A stretch of 38,486 nucleotides of DNA from contig AQVQ01000003.1 of NCBI GenBank assembly GCA_000375685.1, positions 1 through 38,486 on the forward strand, written 5' to 3'. Position numbers and translations under genes: made by a program. A model generated the notes under the pieces. It was not told where the DNA came from and searched no databases. It worked only from the letters and a program-made list of their open reading frames with translations. Source of the DNA: a crenarchaeote SCGC AAA261-N23. Its GTDB lineage: Archaea; Thermoproteota; Thermoprotei; Gearchaeales; Gearchaeaceae. Within the stretch, counting starts at the first letter, position 1, and each line of letters starts with the position of its first letter. This document shows, in pieces, positions 25,145 to 32,281 of this stretch.

Positions 25145-25436
25145 AGAATATCAAAGAAGGATAGAAGAAGCATACATTAGGGAACAACAGAAAAAAGAAC
25201 TGGAAGAAAGGAAAGCACAAATACTTAGGAAAATACTTACTCCCGAAGCAAGAAGCAGGATGGAAACATTAAAGCTTGTTAAAAAAGATCTTGTTGAACA
25301 GCTTGAAGCACAACTTATACAGCTTGCACTTAATGGGAGGATTAAAGCTCCAATTACGGATGAGCAATTAAAGGCTATGCTGAAAAGTTTGCAGCAACCT
25401 TCAGAAACAAAAATTAGAATAATAAGAAGAGAATAA
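25089..25436 (+). CDS. PDCD5-family DNA-binding protein
   Basis: 115 residues, the archaeal homologue of PDCD5/TFAR19, a small helical protein usually encoded beside eS19 and eL39. Signatures: DQELEELRRRKLEEYQ at the N-terminus, KILTPEARSRMETLKLVKKD, and QLIQLALNGRI...ITDEQLKAML. The track start is GTG at 25089; a TTG at 25098 is an alternative. Because the conserved LEELRRRKLEE begins right there, the long overlap with eS19 is real whichever start is used. Its molecular role in archaea is not settled (nucleic-acid binding is reported for relatives). Confidence 0.92.
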   Translation: MVKLEEDQELEELRRRKLEEYQRRIEEAYIREQQKKELEERKAQILRKILTPEARSRMETLKLVKKDLVEQLEAQLIQLALNGRIKAPITDEQLKAMLKSLQQPSETKIRIIRRE

Positions 25437-25600
25437 TGGCCAAAAACAAAACACTTTATAAAAAGAAAAAACTGGCCAAAGAGAATAAGTTATCTAAGCC
25501 TGTTCCAATTTGGGTCACAGCCAAAACAAGACCTGGAGGAAAAAGATTAAGAAGGACCAATCGTAGAAGGACCTGGAGAACATCATCAATTAAACCATGA
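25436..25600 (+). CDS. rpl39e: Ribosomal protein eL39
   Basis: This 54-residue gene is too short for the ORF track. It starts at the ATG overlapping the PDCD5 stop codon (TAATG) and ends at TGA 25598-25600, overlapping the eL31 start (ATGA). The sequence has the hallmark features of eL39, which lines the peptide exit tunnel: MAKNKTLYKKKKLAKENKLS, then VPIWVTAKT and the Arg-rich RRTNRRRTWR. Order PDCD5-eL39-eL31-aIF6 is a conserved archaeal arrangement. Confidence 0.97.
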   Translation: MAKNKTLYKKKKLAKENKLSKPVPIWVTAKTRPGGKRLRRTNRRRTWRTSSIKP

Positions 25601-25932
25601 GTAAAGAAGAGAAAGTTGAAGAAAAGGTTGAGACAAAGAAAGAAGAAATCTATGAGGAATTTCTAGAAGAGGGCGAAAAAGTTAAAGAAGAAAAAGTTAT
25701 AACTATCAACCTTAGAAATTCCAAAAAAGCACCACAATTAAAAAGAGCTAAAAGAGCTATTAACGAGCTGAAAAATAGAATAGCTCAATATACGAAACTA
25801 AACGAAGTGATAATTCATAATAATGTTAACATGATTGTGTGGCAAAGAGGGGCAAAAAAGCCACCTTCAAGAATAAAGGTTAGGTTGGTTTTAACAGATA
25901 AAAATAAAGCATTAGTTTTACCATTACAGTAG
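25597..25932 (+). CDS. rpl31e: Ribosomal protein eL31
   Basis: 111 residues. The core ITINLRNSKKAPQLKRAKRA, VIIHNNVNMIVWQRGAKKPP and RIKVRLVL matches eL31, a large-subunit protein near the exit tunnel. A charged Lys/Glu-rich N-terminal extension of about 34 residues (EEKVEEKVETKKEE) precedes it, unusual in length for the family. It overlaps eL39 by 4 bp and the aIF6 start codon by 1 bp. Confidence 0.95.
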   Translation: MSKEEKVEEKVETKKEEIYEEFLEEGEKVKEEKVITINLRNSKKAPQLKRAKRAINELKNRIAQYTKLNEVIIHNNVNMIVWQRGAKKPPSRIKVRLVLTDKNKALVLPLQ

Positions 25933-26609
25933 TGGCTGGAACATCAAGAGGCTTTATTTATAACTCAGAAATAGTAGGTGCTTATGCATTTGCTACAGAT
26001 GATGTTTGTTTTTTACCAAAAGGCATAGATAACAAAATTAAAAAGCTTTTCATAGAAACACTCGAAACTGAAATTGTTGAAATAAATATTTCAAACAGCC
26101 CATTGATCGGTGTATTCATAGTCGCTAATGAAAATGGCGCATTACTGCCTTGGACTTCTACCAAAGAGGAAATAGAGATATTGAAATCATATTTTAAAAA
26201 CGTAGAAATTTTACAATCTAAATATAATGCGTTGGGAAATCTAATCAGTGTTAATTCATATGGCGCAATATTACACATAAGTTTTGATAAAGAAGAAATC
26301 GAGACTGTAAAAAATACTCTAAAGATAAAAAAATTAGCTTATCTGAACAAGGGGAAACCTTTAGCAAGCTATATTTTTGTAGATAATAATGGTTTTCTTG
26401 CGTCCCCTTGCTTTGACGATAATGATCTAAAATTATTTGAGGAAGTTTTTTCAGTAAAAGGCGACATAGGAACAGTAAATAGGGGAAGTAATATTATTAA
26501 GCTAGGTATAATTAAGAATAATAAAGGAATAATTGTAGGGGGGTTGACCACAGGTGCAGAGATTGCGAAAATTGAACAAATCCTTGGATTCGCAAAAAAG
26601 CCTAAATAA
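25932..26609 (+). CDS. eif6: Translation initiation factor aIF6
   Basis: 225 residues, anti-association factor that binds the large subunit. The five-fold repeat typical of eIF6 is visible as recurring blocks: GVFIVANENGALLPWTS, LGNLISVNSYGAILHI, YIFVDNNGFLASPCFDD and LGIIKNNKGIIVGGLTTGAE. The start is GTG at 25932, overlapping the eL31 stop by 1 bp. The 3' end overlaps the LX gene. Confidence 0.95.
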   Translation: MAGTSRGFIYNSEIVGAYAFATDDVCFLPKGIDNKIKKLFIETLETEIVEINISNSPLIGVFIVANENGALLPWTSTKEEIEILKSYFKNVEILQSKYNALGNLISVNSYGAILHISFDKEEIETVKNTLKIKKLAYLNKGKPLASYIFVDNNGFLASPCFDDNDLKLFEEVFSVKGDIGTVNRGSNIIKLGIIKNNKGIIVGGLTTGAEIAKIEQILGFAKKPK

Positions 26610-26805
26610 ATACGAAGCCAAGGGTATAGTAAAAAAAGGTAAAGATTTCAAGCTATCTTTTAGAACTTATGTATACGCATATTCTTTGAAACATGCTATA
26701 GATGTTCTATTATCTAGACTAGGAAGTAATTATAAAGCTAAAAGAAGCAACATTGAAATTGAATATATAGTAGAGGTTAAAGAAGATGAGCAGCAAGGAA
26801 AGTGA
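26584..26805 (+). CDS. rplX: Ribosomal protein LX (eL20/L18a type)
   Basis: The core YEAKGIVKKGKDFKLSFRTYVYAYSLKHAIDVL...GSNYKAKRSNIEIEYIVEV matches the archaeal LX/L20a family, large-subunit protein of about 75 residues. The track starts at GTG 26554 (83 residues), but homologues begin only a few residues before the first beta strand, so TTG at 26584 (73 residues, 26-bp overlap with aIF6) is preferred. The end overlaps the prefoldin start by 20 bp. Confidence 0.85.
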   Translation: MDSQKSLNKYEAKGIVKKGKDFKLSFRTYVYAYSLKHAIDVLLSRLGSNYKAKRSNIEIEYIVEVKEDEQQGK

Positions 26806-27208
26806 AATAAATAGAAAAGTTTTAGAGTATGAGTATTATAAGCAACTTTTAGATAATTATCAGAATGAATTCACAGCTATAACTGCTTTATTAAATGAAG
26901 TAGATACCACTCTTTCCACAATCAACGAATTATATAAATTAAAGAGTGAGCAAACGGAAATTTATGCTTCACTTGGAAGCGGTTCTTATCTTAAAGTTAA
27001 TCTTACAAAAGAGAATAAAATTTTACTAAATGTGGGCGCTAAGATATTCATTGAGTATACTTTAGAACAAGCTACTGATTTCTTAAATAGAAGGAAACAA
27101 AAAATAACAGAATCATTGGAGAACACAAGTAAAATAATAAGGGAATTAAGTTTAATAGTTTCAAGATTAGAGTCTGAAATAGCTAAATTAACTGAAACAA
27201 AACGGTAA
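26786..27208 (+). CDS. pfdA: Prefoldin alpha subunit
   Basis: 140 residues forming two long coiled coils joined by beta hairpins: N-terminal helix (about 8-50), the hairpin segment ASLGSGSYLKVNL and ILLNVGAKIFIEYTLEQA (about 65-100), then the C-terminal helix to residue 138. This is the alpha-class prefoldin, two copies of which hold the hexamer that captures unfolded proteins for the chaperonin. LX-pfdA-ftsY is a typical archaeal order. Start overlaps LX by 20 bp and stop overlaps ftsY by 1 bp. Confidence 0.92.
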   Translation: MSSKESEINRKVLEYEYYKQLLDNYQNEFTAITALLNEVDTTLSTINELYKLKSEQTEIYASLGSGSYLKVNLTKENKILLNVGAKIFIEYTLEQATDFLNRRKQKITESLENTSKIIRELSLIVSRLESEIAKLTETKR

Positions 27209-28104
27209 TGTTTTCCGGTCTGAAGAAAGTTTTCAATTCGCTTAAAGAGAAAATTTTAACAACTGAACTAAGCAAAGAGGACTTAAAGGAAGAATTATGG
27301 CGATTTGAATTAAAGCTGGTAGAAAATAATGTAGCTGCAGAAATAGCCCATACGATAGTCGATGAAATTGCTAGTAAATTAGAAACAAAAAAATTTTCTA
27401 GATTTGAAGGAACAGATAAAATAATTAATTCAATTTATAGAGAATCACTTGAAAATTTATTGGAAGAGGTTCCTGAATATGATCTAATCAACGAAATTAA
27501 GAAAAATAAGCCCTACATAATTCTTTTTGTAGGAATAAACGGTACAGGTAAAACAACTTCTATAGCGAAGATTTGTAATTTTCTAAAAAATAAGTATGGG
27601 TTTAAATGTCTGCTAGCTTGTGCTGATACTTTCAGGGCAGGTGCAATAGAACAGTTAGAGAGTCATGCAAAAGTTTTGAATGTTATGATGATAAAGCACA
27701 AATATGGCTCTTCTCCTACAGCTGTAGCCTATGATGCTGTAATGTATGCGAAAAAGTATGATGTTGACGTCGTATTAATAGATACGGCTGGTAGAATGGA
27801 TACCGATATTAATTTAATCAATGAAATGAAAAAGTTAGTAAGAGTGATTAAACCAAATGCAATTTTACTTGTTGTGGACAGCTTGTCAGGAAATGATGCT
27901 TACTATCAAGCAGAAATTTTCAACAAAGAATTAAACATCACAGGCTATATACTAACCAAGGTAGATGCAGATGAAAGGGGCGGTACAATTTTATCTTTGA
28001 TATATTCTACAAAAAAACCAATCTTATTTGTAGGTACCGGAACAAGTTATGAAGATATTATACCTATTAATAAGGAATGGATAATAAGTAAATTGTTAGA
28101 ATAA
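27208..28104 (+). CDS. ftsY: Signal recognition particle receptor FtsY
   Basis: 298-residue SRP-type GTPase that docks ribosome-SRP complexes at the membrane. The N domain (about 1-90) is followed by the G domain: G1 GINGTGKTTSIAK (about 109-121), the insertion-box region ADTFRAGAIEQLE, G3 DTAGRMDTD, G4 TKVDADERGGT and the closing GTGTSYEDI. The acidic A domain found in many bacterial FtsY proteins is absent, normal for archaea. Adjacent secE fits a protein-export block. The stop overlaps the argF start by 1 bp. Confidence 0.96.
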   Translation: MFSGLKKVFNSLKEKILTTELSKEDLKEELWRFELKLVENNVAAEIAHTIVDEIASKLETKKFSRFEGTDKIINSIYRESLENLLEEVPEYDLINEIKKNKPYIILFVGINGTGKTTSIAKICNFLKNKYGFKCLLACADTFRAGAIEQLESHAKVLNVMMIKHKYGSSPTAVAYDAVMYAKKYDVDVVLIDTAGRMDTDINLINEMKKLVRVIKPNAILLVVDSLSGNDAYYQAEIFNKELNITGYILTKVDADERGGTILSLIYSTKKPILFVGTGTSYEDIIPINKEWIISKLLE

Positions 28105-29057
28105 TGGATCATTTTATGGAAATAATAAAGGGACTCAGGGGAAGAGATTTGCTTTCTATCACTGATCTATCTAGGCAAGAAATACTGGCTTTAATAGATT
28201 TAACAGAAATGCTTAAAAAATTGGCAAAAATAGGTGTAAAAGAGACAAAGTATTTGACCGGTAAAAAAATTGTAATGATATTTCAAAAACACTCTACGAG
28301 AACTAGATCCTCTTTTTCTGTTGCATTACAAGAACTAGGCTCATATGCGTACTACTTTGGATGGAATGAACTACAGCTAGCAAGAGGAGAGACAATAAAA
28401 GATACTGCCTTGATGCTCAATAGATACTTTGATGGTGCTATATTGAGGGTGTATAAACATTCTGATCTTGAAGAGTTTGCAAAATTTTTTGATGGACCTG
28501 TAATTAATGCATTAAGCGACTTGGAGCACCCTTGTCAAATTATTGCAGATTTCTATACTATTCGTGAAAAGATAGGAAATTTGAATAAAGTTAAAATTGC
28601 TTACTTGGGCGATGGAGGTAATAATGTTGCAAATAGCTTAATTTTAGGTTCTGCTATAATAGGAATAAACATTTTTATAGCTTCCCCAAAAAAATATCAA
28701 CCGTTACCAGTGATTCTACAGAAAGCAGAAAGATTCGCTGAAAAATCGGGTTCTATAATAAAGGTAACAGAAAACATTAAAGAGGCAATATCCGACGCTG
28801 ACATAATATATACTGATACTTTTGTCTCAATGGGCATGGAAAATGAGAGAGAAATTAGATTAAAAGAATTAAGAGATTACCAAGTTAATGAGAAAATATT
28901 CGAAATGAATCCAAATGCTTACTTTATGCATTGTGCTCCATGGCATGTGGGAGAGGAAGTAACAGAAAGCGTGGTCTATGGAAAAAATTCTATAGTTTTT
29001 GACCAAGCAGAAAATAGATTACATTCAAGCAAATCTATTTTGATAACCCTATTTTGA
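28104..29057 (+). CDS. argF: Ornithine carbamoyltransferase
   Basis: 317 residues, makes citrulline from ornithine and carbamoyl phosphate in arginine synthesis. Carbamoyl-phosphate motifs are KHSTRTRSSF (STRTR at 64-68) and SDLEHPCQIIADF (HPCQ); ornithine-side motifs are DTFVSMGMENE and MHCAPWHVGEEV. The HCAP loop (normally HCLP) supports ornithine rather than aspartate carbamoyltransferase. It is an amino-acid gene placed inside a ribosome/secretion operon, between ftsY and secE, with a 1-bp overlap to ftsY. An adjacent AT-rich 47-bp gap precedes secE, so secE may also have its own promoter. Confidence 0.94.
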   Translation: MDHFMEIIKGLRGRDLLSITDLSRQEILALIDLTEMLKKLAKIGVKETKYLTGKKIVMIFQKHSTRTRSSFSVALQELGSYAYYFGWNELQLARGETIKDTALMLNRYFDGAILRVYKHSDLEEFAKFFDGPVINALSDLEHPCQIIADFYTIREKIGNLNKVKIAYLGDGGNNVANSLILGSAIIGINIFIASPKKYQPLPVILQKAERFAEKSGSIIKVTENIKEAISDADIIYTDTFVSMGMENEREIRLKELRDYQVNEKIFEMNPNAYFMHCAPWHVGEEVTESVVYGKNSIVFDQAENRLHSSKSILITLF

Positions 29058-29104
29058 ATAAAGTTTATTAAAATGAAAGCGAGTAATATCACACATCGTC
29101 AGGT

Positions 29105-29380
29105 TTGTCAGAAAAATTAAAATCGATTTGGAACTCTGTTAGAAACATTTTATCTTTAGCAGTCAAACCTACGAAAAGTGAATTTAATTTAATGTTTAAA
29201 ATTGTAGGGGTCGGATTTTTAATAATTGGAACCTACAGTTTTGTAATTAGCATGTTAGGTTTTGGTTTGCAGAGTTTGAACATTTCAAGCATACCACAAA
29301 TAGTTATATTAATATTTACAGCTATAATTGGTTTAGTATTATTATTATATTACTATGGTTCAAGAAGAAAGCTCTGGTAA
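29105..29380 (+). CDS. secE: Preprotein translocase subunit SecE (Sss1-like), extended
   Basis: 91 residues, start TTG at 29105. The conserved amphipathic part SLAVKPTKSEFNLMFKIVGVGF leads into the membrane helix LIIGTYSFVISMLGF, as in archaeal SecE/Sec61-gamma, which clamps the SecY channel. Most archaeal SecE proteins stop soon after; here a second hydrophobic stretch, IPQIVILIFTAIIGLVLLLY, follows. It overlaps spt5 by 26 bp. The secE-spt5-L11 order is the classical archaeal and bacterial arrangement and supports the call. Confidence 0.88.
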   Translation: MSEKLKSIWNSVRNILSLAVKPTKSEFNLMFKIVGVGFLIIGTYSFVISMLGFGLQSLNISSIPQIVILIFTAIIGLVLLLYYYGSRRKLW

Positions 29381-29834
29381 GCAAGTAGATACTAAAATAT
29401 TCGCTGTTAGAGTAACAACTGGTTACGAAAACACAACGGCCTTTATAATAAATGAAAGATATAAGGCTGTAGCAGATAAAACAACCGTAGTTTCTGCGTT
29501 AGTACTGGATGAAATGAGATCATATGTAATGATAGAAGCTAAAAACATGGGTGATGTGCTTACCTTGATTTACGGCTTAAAACATGTTAAAGGACAAATA
29601 AAAGGAATGATAGACATTAAAGAAATAGAACACCTAATAGTGCCTAAGGAGGTTATTAAAGAACTTAAGGAAGGTTACGAGGTAGAAATAACTTTTGGTC
29701 CCTTTAAGGGAAGTATTGCAGAAATAATCGGTGTGGATAAAAGTAAAAATGAAGTTAGAGTAATTTTAAAAGATGCTCCAACTCAAATTCCTATACAGCT
29801 TTCTGCGGATTACATAAAAGTTATAAAGAAGTAG
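29355..29834 (+). CDS. spt5: Transcription elongation factor Spt5 (NusG)
   Basis: 159 residues. The NGN domain (about 12-100) begins IFAVRVTTGYENTTAFII and includes VMIEAKNMGDVLTLI; a KOW domain follows with EGYEVEITFGPFKGSIAEII (about 108-127). It binds the RNA polymerase clamp, normally with Spt4, and promotes processive elongation. The ATG lies inside the secE 3' end. L11 begins 16 bp after the stop, as in the widespread nusG-rpl11 pair. Confidence 0.95.
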   Translation: MVQEESSGKQVDTKIFAVRVTTGYENTTAFIINERYKAVADKTTVVSALVLDEMRSYVMIEAKNMGDVLTLIYGLKHVKGQIKGMIDIKEIEHLIVPKEVIKELKEGYEVEITFGPFKGSIAEIIGVDKSKNEVRVILKDAPTQIPIQLSADYIKVIKK

Positions 29835-29850
29835 AAAGTAGGAATAAATT

Positions 29851-30339
29851 ATGCCCAAATCAAAATCGTTCAACTTTACCATTGAGGGCGGTAAAGCTAC
29901 AGGTGGACCGCCAATTGGTCCAGCCTTAACACCCTTAGGTATTAATGTGATGGATGTAGTTAAGAAAATAAATGATTTGACCAAAGAGTTTGCTGGTATG
30001 CGAGTACCGGTAACTGTTAAAGTCGATGAAGAAACTAAGGAATTTGAAATCGAAATAGGCACACCTTCAACAGCTGCGCTCTTATTACACGAGCTTAAAG
30101 TTGAAAAAGGGTCGTCTTCGCCTGCAAAACAAAAAGCTGGAAATTTGACCATAAATCAAGTTGTAAAGATTGCAAAGCTTAAAATGAAAGACTTATTAGC
30201 AAAAGACTTAAAAGCGGCAACTAAAGAGATTCTTGGTACGTGTCTTAGTTTTGGCATCACAGTAGAAAATAAAGATCCTAGAGAAGTTCAAAAAGAAATA
30301 GATAAAGGTCTTTATGATGATTTATTTAAAGAAGTATAA
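29851..30339 (+). CDS. rpl11: Ribosomal protein uL11
   Basis: 162 residues. The N-terminal domain starts KSFNFTIEGGKATGGPPIGP, with ALTPLGINVMDVVKKIN; the C-terminal RNA-binding domain includes GNLTINQVVKIAKLKMKDLL and KEILGTCLSFGITVE. It forms the stalk base with 23S rRNA and the L10-L12 stalk. It starts the L11-L1-L10-L12 set. Confidence 0.97.
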   Translation: MPKSKSFNFTIEGGKATGGPPIGPALTPLGINVMDVVKKINDLTKEFAGMRVPVTVKVDEETKEFEIEIGTPSTAALLLHELKVEKGSSSPAKQKAGNLTINQVVKIAKLKMKDLLAKDLKAATKEILGTCLSFGITVENKDPREVQKEIDKGLYDDLFKEV

Positions 30340-30341
30340 CA

Positions 30342-31004
30342 ATGTCAAAAGCTTTACAAAAATCTGAAACCGACATTGAGGTAATAAGAGACGCTTTAAA
30401 AAAGCTAGAAAATACTAAAAAGAGGAAGTTTACTCAATCATACGAATTGATTATAAACTTATCAGATGTTGATGTTAAGAAAATTGCAAACAAATTTAAT
30501 CTTATACTTAAATTGCCAAATAAAATATCTAAGGATATCAAGGTTTGTGTTTTTGCAGAGAAGGATATAGCAAAATTAGCAGAAGAAGCGAGTGCAGATT
30601 TGATAATGAGAAGGACAGATTTAGAAAAACTTCAGGGAAATAAGAGAGAATTAAAGAAAATTGCCAAGAAATTTAACTTTTTTTTGTCACAACCAGACTT
30701 GATGCCCTTGGTAGGAAAATTACTTGGGCCATATTTAGGATCAAGAGGTAAGTTGCCCCAGGTGATTTATCCAAACTCAGATGTTGCAGGCATAATCAAA
30801 GATTTAAAGCAAAGTGTTAAAATTAGAGTCAAAAATCAACCTACTATAAGTTGTATTATAGGTAAAGAAAATGATGGTATTGAAAAAGTGGCTGAAAACG
30901 CATTATATATAATAAACGAGGTTCAAAAAATTCTAGCTGGAGAAGGTAGAATTAAAAGTGTTTATATTAAAAAAACTATGTCTGATCCTGTAAGAATAAA
31001 GTAA
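30342..31004 (+). CDS. rpl1: Ribosomal protein uL1
   Basis: 220 residues. The signature MPLVGKLLGPYLGSRGKLPQ (about 122-145) and the flanking domains, including FTQSYELIINLSDVD at the N-terminus and TISCIIGKENDGIEKVAENA, are typical of archaeal L1, the mobile E-site stalk. Two bases separate it from L11 and one from L10. In some archaea L1 represses its own operon; I saw no obvious L1-site mimic here. Confidence 0.96.
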   Translation: MSKALQKSETDIEVIRDALKKLENTKKRKFTQSYELIINLSDVDVKKIANKFNLILKLPNKISKDIKVCVFAEKDIAKLAEEASADLIMRRTDLEKLQGNKRELKKIAKKFNFFLSQPDLMPLVGKLLGPYLGSRGKLPQVIYPNSDVAGIIKDLKQSVKIRVKNQPTISCIIGKENDGIEKVAENALYIINEVQKILAGEGRIKSVYIKKTMSDPVRIK

Positions 31005-31005
31005 A

Positions 31006-31881
31006 ATGTCATTGCGTTATAGAGCTACTAAAAAAGTTACAAGAGCTAGAAAAGCACAATATATCAACGAATTGTTAGATTACTTTAGTAAATACAAGTA
31101 TCTAATAGTAGGAAATTTGGTCGGATTAGGTAGTAGTGAAATACAGGAATTGAGAAAAATAATAAGAAATTATGGAATATTAAAAGTTGCAAAAAACAGT
31201 TTAGTAAGGATTGCGCTAGAAAAAAAGTTCGGATCCGAACTTAAAGAAAAATTGGAGAAAAAGTTGGTTAACCAGAATTGCTTTATATTTACTAACTTAA
31301 ATCCTTACGAGTTTTACTTATTACTAGAAAAGAATAAAATATATACGGCTGCTCAACCTGGAATGAAAGCTCCTGTAGATATTGTTATCCCTTCAGGTAA
31401 TACTGGGCTGACGCCTGGACCATTACTGAGCAAATTTAGTAAGCTGAAGATACCGACTAAAATAGAAGAAGGGTCTGTTTGGATAACAAAAGATACAGTA
31501 GTAACTAAACAAGGTTCAGAAATAACTAAAGAAGTTGTTGAATTACTAAACCTTTTAAATATAAAGCCAATTGCCAAAACTCTTCAAATCAAATTCTTTT
31601 TCGACGGAAGGAGTATAGTCGAAGGTATTACTTTGGATGTTGAAGCAATAAGAAAAGATGTGATAGATGCGTATAGTAACGCAGTTAAATTAGCAATTAA
31701 CGCAACTTTACCTGTACCTGAAATATTGCACATAATACTTTCTAATGCGCAAGCAAATGCTATTAAAATACTTCAGAGTGTTGTTTTGCCCGAGAAAGAG
31801 AGCTTAAAATACAATGTAATTAAGGCGCATGCATTAGCTAAATCAATACTAGGTAGGATTGAGACCACAAAAAATGAATAA
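31006..31881 (+). CDS. rplP0: Ribosomal protein uL10 (P0) without the usual acidic tail
   Basis: 291 residues. The N-terminal rRNA-binding domain has YKYLIVGNLVGLGSSEIQEL and LKVAKNSLVRIAL; the inserted middle domain has AAQPGMKAPVDIVIPSGNTG; the C-terminal helical spine that binds L12 dimers covers about 225-285. Archaeal P0 normally continues with an acidic stretch ending GL..LFG, shared with L12. Here the protein ends LGRIETTKNE, and the bases after the stop do not encode such a tail in any frame that I could find. A T-rich 39-bp gap separates it from L12. Confidence 0.93.
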   Translation: MSLRYRATKKVTRARKAQYINELLDYFSKYKYLIVGNLVGLGSSEIQELRKIIRNYGILKVAKNSLVRIALEKKFGSELKEKLEKKLVNQNCFIFTNLNPYEFYLLLEKNKIYTAAQPGMKAPVDIVIPSGNTGLTPGPLLSKFSKLKIPTKIEEGSVWITKDTVVTKQGSEITKEVVELLNLLNIKPIAKTLQIKFFFDGRSIVEGITLDVEAIRKDVIDAYSNAVKLAINATLPVPEILHIILSNAQANAIKILQSVVLPEKESLKYNVIKAHALAKSILGRIETTKNE

Positions 31882-31920
31882 AAATATTTTTATTTTAGAA
31901 TAAAGATATAGTTTATTAAC

Positions 31921-32247
31921 ATGGAATACGTATATGCTGGTTTGTTATTGCATTTCGCGAAGAAAGAAATCAACGAAGATAATTTAACCAAAATATTCCA
32001 GTCTGCAGGAATACCTTACGACGAAAATAAAATTAGAATGTTTGCTGCTGCTTTAAAAGAAATAAATATAGAAGAAGTTTTAAAGAGTTCTACAGTTGTT
32101 CCAGCAGCTGTAACAGCAACGCCTACACAAGCTGCTCCAGCTACTGAAGTAAAGAAAGAAGAAAAGAAGAAAGAAGAAGAGAAGAAGAAAGAAGAAGAAG
32201 TATCTGAAGAAACGTTATCTGCTGGTCTTTCAGCTTTATTCGGGTAA
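31921..32247 (+). CDS. rpl12: Ribosomal protein P1 (L12)
   Basis: 108 residues. The helical dimerisation domain is [20 protein letters not shown]...[12 protein letters not shown] (1-55), then an Ala/Pro/Thr hinge ([14 protein letters not shown]), a Lys/Glu run ([16 protein letters not shown]) and the factor-binding tail [10 protein letters not shown]. These features define the archaeal stalk protein that recruits translation GTPases. alaS begins 34 bp later, an order also known from Sulfolobus. Confidence 0.96.
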   Translation: MEYVYAGLLLHFAKKEINEDNLTKIFQSAGIPYDENKIRMFAAALKEINIEEVLKSSTVVPAAVTATPTQAAPATEVKKEEKKKEEEKKKEEEVSEETLSAGLSALFG

Positions 32248-32281
32248 AGTTAATAGTCCAACATCTTGAGACTGTTTTCTT

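Noticed and set aside
31882-31920. Missing P0 tail hidden by a frameshift before L12
   Set aside because: The 39 bases after the L10 stop are T/A-rich in all frames and do not encode an acidic or GLFG-like sequence.
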